64,000 nucleotides of DNA from the NCBI GenBank assembly GCA_016930535.1, contig JAFGGN010000035.1, positions 23,546-87,545 on the forward strand. Reading direction: 5' to 3'. The position numbers and the translations under genes were made by a program. The notes under the pieces were generated by a model that did no database searches, had not been told where the DNA came from, and worked only from the letters and a program-made list of their open reading frames with translations. Below are positions 1-7,341 of this stretch, in pieces (within the stretch, counting starts at the first letter, position 1; every line of letters starts with the position of its first letter). The stretch comes from a bacterium (GTDB lineage Bacteria > Zhuqueibacterota > QNDG01 > JAFGCO01).

Positions 1-76
1 GAATGAGTGTCGCCTCATGAGTTGGGTTCTCTGCGTTCTGTTTCCTCAGTGACGAATGATGATAAACAAAGCAATG

Positions 77-2140
77 CTACTTGACCATGAGCATCTTTTT
101 TGTTTCCTGCCAGTGCAGTTCGCGATTGTCGGCCTGCAGTTCATATAAATAAACCCCGCTCGGGACCGGCAGACCCGCAAGGCTGATTCCATCCCAGGAT
201 ATTTGATGCGTCCCGGCAGGCTTATCCCTGAAGGACCATGATTGAACAAGTTTTCCCTGAACATTGAAAATACGGACATTCACAGTCGCACACACAGGCA
301 ATGCAAACCGGATCACCGTTTCATTGTTGAACGGATTGGGATAATTGGGGTACAGTCTGAATTCAGCCGGGGATACAGCGGATGCGGCATCCCCGACATG
401 GGTGGGCATATTGGCGCTGCCCCGGGTCGGCGATTCGAATTTCTTCCAGAATCCGCTTCCGTCCGGATAACGTCCTTCACTCATGTCGGCGGTCTGCGCG
501 CCAAAATCGTAAAAATCCAGCCCGGTGGCCGTATCCGCCATGGTGAGCATAATCACGTCATTTCCCTCTGAGGAGAAACCGAATTCCAGTTCATCCTCGT
601 AGATAACCAGAAATTCACCGGGATCGAGCACCGCGGCCGGACCTGACGGGAACTGCCATTTGGCAGGATCGGACCGCTGATCTGAAAGAAAGGCCCCGGA
701 GAGGTTGACCGGTTCATCGGAACGGTTGTAGATCTCCACCCAGTCATCAGGGCCGCCGAAATCACTCGTGGTCTGGAATTCGTTGATACACACCGGAGAA
801 AACAAATCACTCTCGTCATTGCCCGTTCCGGGAGTCGGATTCTTCAGATATTCCGGCGCCGTATCGTCCATGAATCTGAATCCCATGGAAACATCATCAC
901 TCATGAGGCCGAATTTCCATCCGTGTATCAGCACATTGCCGTGATCATTGGTTTCAAAAAGCGCGACGGATTCCCCCCCGGAGGACAGTTTGAAATCCGC
1001 ATGGAAAAGTCCCTGCTCCGCATCATTATCCGCCCAGATCACGAGATATGCATCGGGCGCAAGCTCCCTGGCCGGTAATTCAAACATCATGGATGAATTC
1101 AACGCACTGCTCACGTACATGCCGCCCAGATCGACAGTCACCTGATCCTCATTATGAATTTCGAACCAGTCATCAAATTCACCCGCTTCATCCATGATCA
1201 CGGAGCTGTTGACCGCACACACTTCGGTGATGCGCAGCCTGGGGGGCGTGTGGCCCACAGTATAGGCACGGTAATCATCCGGCGCCTGATTGGGCCAGGA
1301 ATCCGTCTGACCGATCAGGTCGGTGGCCACGGCATAGTATTTCACCAGGACACCGTTCGCCTGGGGCGGAATCCGGACCGTGTAAAGTGAATCCCCCACC
1401 TTCGCATCGCCCCCCGATCCTGCATCGTTCATCCGCAGGGGGGCATAACCGGTTCCGGTATTGACCATAAGTTCCACCTTTTCAAGACCCTCGGTATCAT
1501 AGGCCAGTACGGTCACGGTCACGGCATCCGAGCTTGCAGGCAGGCCGGTCAGGCGGCTGCCGTCCTTGCATGTGGGCGAGGCGTTCTGGGTATAGACACT
1601 GTTCCGTTCGCCCGGTGTGCCATCATCCTCTTTGCTGGGATCCCAGCTGGTGGGCAGCGCATTATCCATTCCGGGATTCAGCAGCTCCAGCGAAGGACCG
1701 TTTCCATCCGGTGAGCCGGGCCAGTCTCCGCCATCGGCATATTCCACGATATCGTGAAGATGTCCGGAGCTGTCGAAAAGCCGAACCATGTCTCCGCCGT
1801 TTCCCAGGGCCCAGGCATCGTTTCCGCTGTCATATTCATTCACGTTGACAGGTCCGGCGCCGGGATATTTCGCCTGAAACCGTGCCCTGCTTCCCGCAAT
1901 GATCAGATACGCTCCCGGATTCAGTGTGCCCTGCAGCATGCAGGGATCATGGTCATTGTTGTCATCAAGCAGATACCAGCCCTGCAAATTGACGGCCGTG
2001 TCTGAATTGTTGGTGAGTTCGACAAACTCGACATCGTCACCCGGGCTGTTGTACATGATTTCATTGATCACGATATCACCGGCCAATCCTGCCGATGCGG
2101 CCAGAAGGAAGATGCTCAGAAGTGTGGATTCGGTTTTCAT
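77..2140 (-). CDS. Secreted lamin-tail-domain protein with T9SS tail
   Basis: 687 aa. A signal peptide opens the protein, followed by lamin-tail (LTD) domains at roughly 18-150, 300-410 and 450-560; each starts with an (I/C)NE(I/F) or ITEV strand and carries a WxEIxN or VEFVELTN core. A linker at about 200-290 has Ig-like character. The last ~75 residues are a T9SS sorting domain (YPNPFNNETVIRF, ending KKMLMVK), so export and surface attachment are likely. The ATG at 2140 is preferred over an upstream in-frame ATG because a GAGGA SD precedes it and the signal peptide then starts correctly. It is the last gene of the DUF4956/HlyD/TolC/VTC run, 22 bp after the VTC gene. LTD domains accompany CotH and VTC genes in many bacteria, but their role is unknown; substrate or surface scaffold is inference. 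Confidence 0.85.
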   Translation of the reverse strand: MKTESTLLSIFLLAASAGLAGDIVINEIMYNSPGDDVEFVELTNNSDTAVNLQGWYLLDDNNDHDPCMLQGTLNPGAYLIIAGSRARFQAKYPGAGPVNVNEYDSGNDAWALGNGGDMVRLFDSSGHLHDIVEYADGGDWPGSPDGNGPSLELLNPGMDNALPTSWDPSKEDDGTPGERNSVYTQNASPTCKDGSRLTGLPASSDAVTVTVLAYDTEGLEKVELMVNTGTGYAPLRMNDAGSGGDAKVGDSLYTVRIPPQANGVLVKYYAVATDLIGQTDSWPNQAPDDYRAYTVGHTPPRLRITEVCAVNSSVIMDEAGEFDDWFEIHNEDQVTVDLGGMYVSSALNSSMMFELPARELAPDAYLVIWADNDAEQGLFHADFKLSSGGESVALFETNDHGNVLIHGWKFGLMSDDVSMGFRFMDDTAPEYLKNPTPGTGNDESDLFSPVCINEFQTTSDFGGPDDWVEIYNRSDEPVNLSGAFLSDQRSDPAKWQFPSGPAAVLDPGEFLVIYEDELEFGFSSEGNDVIMLTMADTATGLDFYDFGAQTADMSEGRYPDGSGFWKKFESPTRGSANMPTHVGDAASAVSPAEFRLYPNYPNPFNNETVIRFALPVCATVNVRIFNVQGKLVQSWSFRDKPAGTHQISWDGISLAGLPVPSGVYLYELQADNRELHWQETKKMLMVK

Positions 2141-2162
2141 TAAGTCCTCATTGAAGTCGTAT

Positions 2163-2948
2163 TTAATAGGGTGCGGCCTGACAGACGGCATTTCTTCCGC
2201 ACGGCATATATTGTTTGATAAAATCGATGCCGTAGCAGTACTTGGAAAAAGGTCTCTGAACCAGGTTGAATTTCTTTATCATGTGAATGGTCCATTGCGG
2301 GACCAGGGTCTCGACCTTGATCTCCAGAATCACCGGAGATTCATAATGAACCGTGGTCACAGGATCGTCAAAATACACCATGTCCTTTTCCGGATATTCC
2401 AGATCGATGGATCCGTGAATTTCCCTGTAGGCCAGGCTGTAATCAAACGTGATCCGGCCGTAGGATTCCAGCTGAGTGACATAAGGTTCGCGAAAATAAC
2501 GGACATGAAGCACGGGCTGTGCATCGTGCCAGTGAATCAGCTCTTCGAACCGGCTGAGCCGCTGTTTCACACATCTTGATTTTTCATCGGAGAGTTCCGG
2601 ATAAAAGAGACCCGGCCAGCAGTCCACCGGTATGCAGGTTCGTTCTTTCCAGATAATACTGCCGTGACGGTATTTGATTTCCGGCCAGATACGACTGCCG
2701 ATTTTCATTCCATAAAACCGGGCTCTGGGTTTGTATCGGGTGAGTTTCCGAAATTTGGTATCCTGATAAAATCTGAGGTCCGCCGTATCGAAATAGAGAT
2801 TGTTGACGGTATACCCGCTTTCTCCTTCCGGCACATGCTTATCCAGGATACAAATATTGGATATATAATCCTTGATTTGAGAAGCGGTCGATTCTGTTAC
2901 GGTGTACTTCAGTTCATAACGGCGAATGTCATTCAGGGCGTCGGACAT
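2163..2948 (-). CDS. VTC-domain protein (polyphosphate polymerase-like)
   Basis: 261 aa, a complete soluble VTC domain. The family prototype, yeast Vtc4, makes polyphosphate from ATP inside a basic tunnel. The visible family signatures are RYELKY (10-15), NLYFDT (50-55), the paired arginines R75/R77 in RARFYG, E90/K92 in PEIK, K101 in WKER, a later LEIKV strand with the metal-ligand glutamate, and FSKYCYG near the C-terminus. The key tunnel residues therefore look intact. There is no SPX domain and no membrane segment, as in most bacterial members. ATG 2948 was chosen; a TTG two codons upstream is possible. It starts 9 bp after the TolC-like gene. Bacterial VTC proteins are repeatedly found with DUF4956 and CotH proteins; activity in this setting is unproven. 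Confidence 0.88.
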   Translation of the reverse strand: MSDALNDIRRYELKYTVTESTASQIKDYISNICILDKHVPEGESGYTVNNLYFDTADLRFYQDTKFRKLTRYKPRARFYGMKIGSRIWPEIKYRHGSIIWKERTCIPVDCWPGLFYPELSDEKSRCVKQRLSRFEELIHWHDAQPVLHVRYFREPYVTQLESYGRITFDYSLAYREIHGSIDLEYPEKDMVYFDDPVTTVHYESPVILEIKVETLVPQWTIHMIKKFNLVQRPFSKYCYGIDFIKQYMPCGRNAVCQAAPY

Positions 2949-2957
2949 ATTCAATTG

Positions 2958-4271
2958 CTATTGCTGACTCAGCTGATCGTGATTCTGAATGCCGATTTCA
3001 TAATACAGATCCACCAGTGCATAGGCCAGATTCTGTCTCTTTTCAGCCAGCAGTTCCTCGGTTTCGATGATGGTCAGCTCCATTTCATAGATCTCGTCCG
3101 ACATCAGCGTATGATGCTGCTTTGCCTCCCTGCATACCGTTTGGGCCTCGGATATCAGGATCGCGGCATCTTTTTTAAAATTGTGCCATTCCAGCAGCAG
3201 GTCCTGATATTGCGTATATGCGGTCCGGACTTCTTCTTCAATGGTCTCACGCATGGCGTCCGATTGGGACTCTTTCTTCTTGACAGCCAGATTGGTTGCT
3301 TTGATATTTCCCAGGTTCCAGTTGAAAACAGGCAGCTCAACCGCAACCTTGAATTCCTTCCAGTCATCACGTTTTTTATTGTCGCGATGCTGAGTCACCT
3401 CAATGAAATCGATCCACGGGATCAGCTTCATCAATTCATACCGTTTTTGTCTCACGGCCAGTTCCGTCCTTTCCTCCACCAGCCGGATTTCAGGACGATT
3501 TTTATAGGCGATGTCCAGCAGTTCATCCAGTTCCAGGGTCACCTCGGGCAGGTCGGTTTCAATGAGACGGATTTCAGGATCCAGACCCGTCCGCTTGGCC
3601 AGCCGTCTTCGGGCCTGTGTCTGACTTTCCACGGCCCGCGTATAATCGTTTTCGGACTCGGCGTGCCACATCTTGGCCTTTGTGAAATAAACGATGGAAC
3701 GGTTTCCGATTTTCACCATTTCTTCAATGATGCGGATACGTTCATTCTCGATTTGCACCCGTGTTGCGGCAAGTCCGGCCAGCCGGTCATGACGGATGAC
3801 ATTTGCATAATCACGGCGGATATTTGCGACAAGCGCATGACGGTACCGGTTCTCTTCAACGTGCCGTTCCCACAGGGCCACCCTGGCTTCCTGGCGGTCC
3901 TCTCCCAGTTCGCCGAGCTTCGGTACGTTCCATCTGACACCGTATCGCCATTCATCGTATTCATCCGCATCGTCATAACGGTCCTGCCGGTTGCTCACGC
4001 GCAATTCGGGATTGTCGATCCAACCGCTCGACCGGTACCGGTAATCCGCAATCTCCGAATTGGTCTGTAAAAACTGCAATTTCCGGCTGTGATCAAGGCC
4101 CAGGGAGATCAATTCATCCTCGCTCCAGCGTTTTATCGATGCGGAGTGGTCCGTTGTATCGTCTGTCACAGGAAGCCGGGCGAACAAACAGCCGGCTGCG
4201 AATATCAATCCGATCAGTCCCCGTTTCCATAACCGGAATGCCAACCGGGCGGTAATAACTGCTATAACCAT
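2958..4271 (-). CDS. TolC-like outer-membrane efflux protein
   Basis: 437 aa. It has a hydrophobic leader with a possible lipobox (FAAGC near residue 27), then long amphipathic helices and two short beta-rich segments repeated in two halves, as expected for an OEP/TolC protomer that forms an outer-membrane barrel and periplasmic tunnel. Recognisable pieces are PELRVSNRQDRYDD in repeat 1 and the IDFIEVTQHRDNKKRDDWKEFKV strand pair plus ELPVFNWNLGN in repeat 2. The ATG overlaps the stop of the HlyD-like gene (TAATG), indicating translational coupling; an upstream in-frame ATG would lie deep inside that gene and lacks a signal peptide. The partner is presumably the HlyD-propeller protein. No ABC or RND pump is encoded nearby. 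Confidence 0.82.
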   Translation of the reverse strand: MVIAVITARLAFRLWKRGLIGLIFAAGCLFARLPVTDDTTDHSASIKRWSEDELISLGLDHSRKLQFLQTNSEIADYRYRSSGWIDNPELRVSNRQDRYDDADEYDEWRYGVRWNVPKLGELGEDRQEARVALWERHVEENRYRHALVANIRRDYANVIRHDRLAGLAATRVQIENERIRIIEEMVKIGNRSIVYFTKAKMWHAESENDYTRAVESQTQARRRLAKRTGLDPEIRLIETDLPEVTLELDELLDIAYKNRPEIRLVEERTELAVRQKRYELMKLIPWIDFIEVTQHRDNKKRDDWKEFKVAVELPVFNWNLGNIKATNLAVKKKESQSDAMRETIEEEVRTAYTQYQDLLLEWHNFKKDAAILISEAQTVCREAKQHHTLMSDEIYEMELTIIETEELLAEKRQNLAYALVDLYYEIGIQNHDQLSQQ

Positions 4272-6349
4272 TACAGGGCTCCCACGCCGACCGAACAGTA
4301 TAATGGTGTCTGACTGTCGCAATCCACCACGATTAGGAACTGACCGCCGGGATTCAGACATATTCCTTCGGGTTTCATTTCAGGAAACCGGACGAGCGGC
4401 TCAGCCTCCAGGTGTCCGTCGGGATAATGATGAACCCGGTGCAGCGTTCCCATCTGATCCGTTTTTTCAACATCGGCCACAGTGGAAAGTGCCCACAGCC
4501 GGCCTTCCGGATCCATATAAATGTCTGAGAAGGCGGCCTGCCTGCCTTTGAACGATCCCAGATTCACGGTACCGAAGCGCGTCAGCTGATTTGAAGACAG
4601 CCGGTGACTGTCGAACAGGGATGCCGCATCGGAAAGTTTCAGAATGATGGCATCGCCATCCAGCAGCGGTTCCTTCAATCCGAAGTACAGGGCATTGTCA
4701 TACCAGGCCATGCCCTCTATATTCAGTACCGGACGGCCGTCTTCCTCTTTTTGAAGGAGTCCCAGCCGGGCCTGCTCCTCAGGGGAACAACCGGATTCGA
4801 TCAGGGACAGCAGCTCAATTTTATCCAGAACCTGAAAACCCGAACCCGTTCTTTTAACCTTGATCAGGTACTCCCGGGTTCCCGGACGTTTTCCCTGCCT
4901 GCTGATATTCTGGGACGAACAGAAATAATAGAGATCATGACCTGCGTAAGCAACGGATTCCAGATCGTTCACTTTGTCGATGCCGGACAGGGTGACAGGG
5001 GCTGCATCCACAGCACCGTCTTTCATGGTGAATAACCAGGGGGCATGATCGGATTTCCGGTCCTTTATACCGGTATCGTCACTCACGATGAGATACCGGT
5101 CCATTTCGGGGATCCATACGATGCCCGAGGGTTCGAAGCGGCTCGCTTTCCTGAGCATGTCAGGCACATGCATCTCTTTCAGATCAGAATCCCCCCTTTG
5201 AATGACTTTGTCCCGCATGTCCTTCCCCTCTGCTGCATGGAGAGATGCGACCTGCCGGTGCTTTTTCCGATGTCCGGAAATCCTCACCTTGACCAGCTCG
5301 CCGGGCAGCAGCTCATGGTCCCCGGCCAGCTCCATCCGGACCTTGCGTGCCCAGAAAATCTGTCCGCGGAATGAAAGCCGCCCGTTGGTCTGAACCAGAC
5401 CGGGATGAACGAAAGTGACAGTGCCCGTTGTATTGAAGGCGCGTTTGCGGGGCGAGAAGATCCTGGCTTCCATGCCCGCCTCCGGAATCAGCCTGGCTTT
5501 TTCGGGGAGGTAAACGGTCAGGTACCGGGGCCTGATTTCCTCAACCACGATCAATGAATCGAAATCCTGAACAACATCACCCGGATACGCCAGAATATCC
5601 GTGATCACGCCGTCGCAGGGTGAATAAATGGTCCTCATCTGCATCCGGTGTTCCATAAAAACAATTTCTCGGCGTATGGCCTCGGGATACTCGAGCTGCT
5701 CCAGCAGCAGGGATCCGGTGATGCTGTCCACATCGGCCTGTTCAAATTTTTTTCTGGACTTCCTGATCCTGTCCAGCTTTCTGGTGAGCTGACTCAGCTC
5801 GGAACGCTGTTCAGACAAATAACTTTCAAGCGCGTCGCGCCTGATCACGAGATCCGGCAGGTCCCTGTTGTAGCCGAGCCCCGCCTGTTCGGCATTCTCG
5901 AGACGCTCGATTTCCCGGTTGAGTCCGTTCAGTTCGGCGATCTGGGATTCGATGAGGGAAACCCGGCCGATCAGATCGGCGAATTCATTTTCAGCCTGCA
6001 TGCGGAGCCGCTCCAAAGCGATCACATTATAGTCTTTCTGAGACTGGTTCAGCCTCCGGATCAGGCTGAATTCCTGCTGAAGATAGCCGAGACTGATTTT
6101 CAGGTCGGACATGTCGAGAACAGCAAGAACCTGGTTTTTTTTCACGCTGTCGCCGACCTGAACAAACAGGGTCTGAATTGTCCCCGGTTCCTGGGGACCG
6201 AGTGTATGGGCCTTTTTTTCAACGATACCGATATATTTCATGCCGATTTTAACATGATAAAAAAGGATCACGGTCACAATCAGCGCAATCAGCCAGGATA
6301 TGGTGTACCAGTTAAAGGTCTGAGATTGTCTGAATTTCGGAATTTGCAT
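4271..6349 (-). CDS. HlyD-type membrane-fusion protein fused to a C-terminal beta-propeller
   Basis: 692 aa. One N-terminal membrane helix (about 20-40) is followed by a biotinyl-lipoyl-like hairpin half (LGPQEPGTIQTLFVQVGDSV), a long coiled-coil hairpin (about 85-220), the second lipoyl half (IYSPCDGVITDILAYPGDVV) and beta-barrel repeats to about residue 375. These are the standard parts of a periplasmic adaptor. Unusually, ~290 more residues follow with repeated blade-like units (GIVWIPEMDRYLIVSDD, LESVAYAGHDLYYF, NIEGMAWYDNALYFGLKEP, PEGICLNPGGQFLIVVD) resembling the SdiA-regulated/phytase-like or DUF3616 propellers. The start follows GGAGGT of the upstream gene. The gene begins 7 bp after DUF4956. 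A periplasmic ligand-binding role for the propeller is inference. Confidence 0.82.
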   Translation of the reverse strand: MQIPKFRQSQTFNWYTISWLIALIVTVILFYHVKIGMKYIGIVEKKAHTLGPQEPGTIQTLFVQVGDSVKKNQVLAVLDMSDLKISLGYLQQEFSLIRRLNQSQKDYNVIALERLRMQAENEFADLIGRVSLIESQIAELNGLNREIERLENAEQAGLGYNRDLPDLVIRRDALESYLSEQRSELSQLTRKLDRIRKSRKKFEQADVDSITGSLLLEQLEYPEAIRREIVFMEHRMQMRTIYSPCDGVITDILAYPGDVVQDFDSLIVVEEIRPRYLTVYLPEKARLIPEAGMEARIFSPRKRAFNTTGTVTFVHPGLVQTNGRLSFRGQIFWARKVRMELAGDHELLPGELVKVRISGHRKKHRQVASLHAAEGKDMRDKVIQRGDSDLKEMHVPDMLRKASRFEPSGIVWIPEMDRYLIVSDDTGIKDRKSDHAPWLFTMKDGAVDAAPVTLSGIDKVNDLESVAYAGHDLYYFCSSQNISRQGKRPGTREYLIKVKRTGSGFQVLDKIELLSLIESGCSPEEQARLGLLQKEEDGRPVLNIEGMAWYDNALYFGLKEPLLDGDAIILKLSDAASLFDSHRLSSNQLTRFGTVNLGSFKGRQAAFSDIYMDPEGRLWALSTVADVEKTDQMGTLHRVHHYPDGHLEAEPLVRFPEMKPEGICLNPGGQFLIVVDCDSQTPLYCSVGVGAL

Positions 6350-6356
6350 AAGGGAT

Positions 6357-7034
6357 TTATACCTCCACGGTGGCTTCCTGATTCGTATAGGACAATCCCC
6401 GGATTCCTTTGACATTTTCAAGCTCGGAAATCAGAATCTGATTGTCATTGAGATGCGCCAGTTTCACCTGATAGGAATAATCAAAGGCCTTGCCCTGGGC
6501 CACATCCCGCATGGTTACGAGAATGAAAGACCTCGTCGTCCTCTTCAGAATATCGACGACCTGACCGGCCGGTCCATGTCCGGCAGGTATCTGAAAACGC
6601 AGCAGTCCGTCATGCTTTCTGCGTGTCCCGAATGGCGAGATGTAAAGGACATAGACAACGAGGCAAAAAATACAGGATCCGATCGCCGCAGCGGTATAAC
6701 TCTGTACACCGCAGCTGACTCCCACGCCCAGCGACGCAAAAATAAAAATCAGGTCCCTGGGATCACGCAGATTGGTGCGAAACCGGATGATTGCCAGGGA
6801 CCCGACAATACCGATACCCCTGGCGATATTATCTCCGATTGCAATCATGAGCAAACAGGATACGATACTGCCTAAAATCATGCTCTGCACCAGGCCCCTT
6901 GAATAGGACAGGCCCTGAAACGTTCTCTCATAGACAACCGCGATCCCGGTGGAAAATAAAAATGCGACCAGAAAAGACAGGAGAACGACCTGCCATTCAA
7001 GTTGTTCAAAACCATAGCTCAGCAGTGTTTCCAT
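6357..7034 (-). CDS. DUF4956 integral membrane protein
   Basis: 225 aa. Four hydrophobic segments fill roughly residues 15-135. The central signature is GIVGSLAIIRFRTNLRDPRD followed by a glycine-rich helix (LGVGVSCG), the hallmark of DUF4956. The last ~90 residues are polar and form a predicted cytosolic alpha/beta domain. The ATG at 7034, with AAAGG upstream, is preferred over the TTG at 7040. It is the first gene of the five-gene minus-strand run. DUF4956 proteins are known from conserved neighbourhoods with VTC and CotH genes, but their biochemical role is not established. Here it is the only polytopic inner-membrane protein available to pair with the HlyD-like adaptor. Confidence 0.88.
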   Translation of the reverse strand: METLLSYGFEQLEWQVVLLSFLVAFLFSTGIAVVYERTFQGLSYSRGLVQSMILGSIVSCLLMIAIGDNIARGIGIVGSLAIIRFRTNLRDPRDLIFIFASLGVGVSCGVQSYTAAAIGSCIFCLVVYVLYISPFGTRRKHDGLLRFQIPAGHGPAGQVVDILKRTTRSFILVTMRDVAQGKAFDYSYQVKLAHLNDNQILISELENVKGIRGLSYTNQEATVEV

Positions 7035-7341
7035 TGACAAACCTTTGGATTATTACATCAATACGCTGTTCACATTTCCGGATATTCCTTCAACGAAATC
7101 CGGTGCATCCTTTAATATAATAAAAATAGTGCGGAATATGAATAAATACCCGCTCTTTTCTCATAAATTTCTCATTATTTTCTGACACAATGCTCACAGA
7201 ATGCCATCCGTATATTAGACGGAATTCGACAGCCTGAACTTGCATACGCGCTCATCAGTTGACGGCACGAAATACCGGCCGGGACCGTTGCAAAGGCTGT
7301 TTAAATACCGCAACACGGACCACGGGCAACTTTCCTTTCCG
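7035..7341. other. Intergenic region upstream of the DUF4956 operon
   Basis: About 300 bp between the DUF4956 start and the stop of the GH2 gene, both on the minus strand. It is AT-rich around 7108-7170 and probably holds the promoter of the five-gene run; TATTAT/TATATT-like boxes are present but no convincing -35 pairs with them. No hairpin with a T-run was seen after the GH2 stop and no ORF is supported. Confidence 0.4.

Noticed and set aside
1..76. Possible gene or terminator downstream of the LTD gene
   Set aside because: Only 76 bp; no hairpin with a T-run and no supported frame.
2664..4070. 468-codon plus-strand frame
   Set aside because: Antisense to the TolC-like gene; no SD or recognisable domain.
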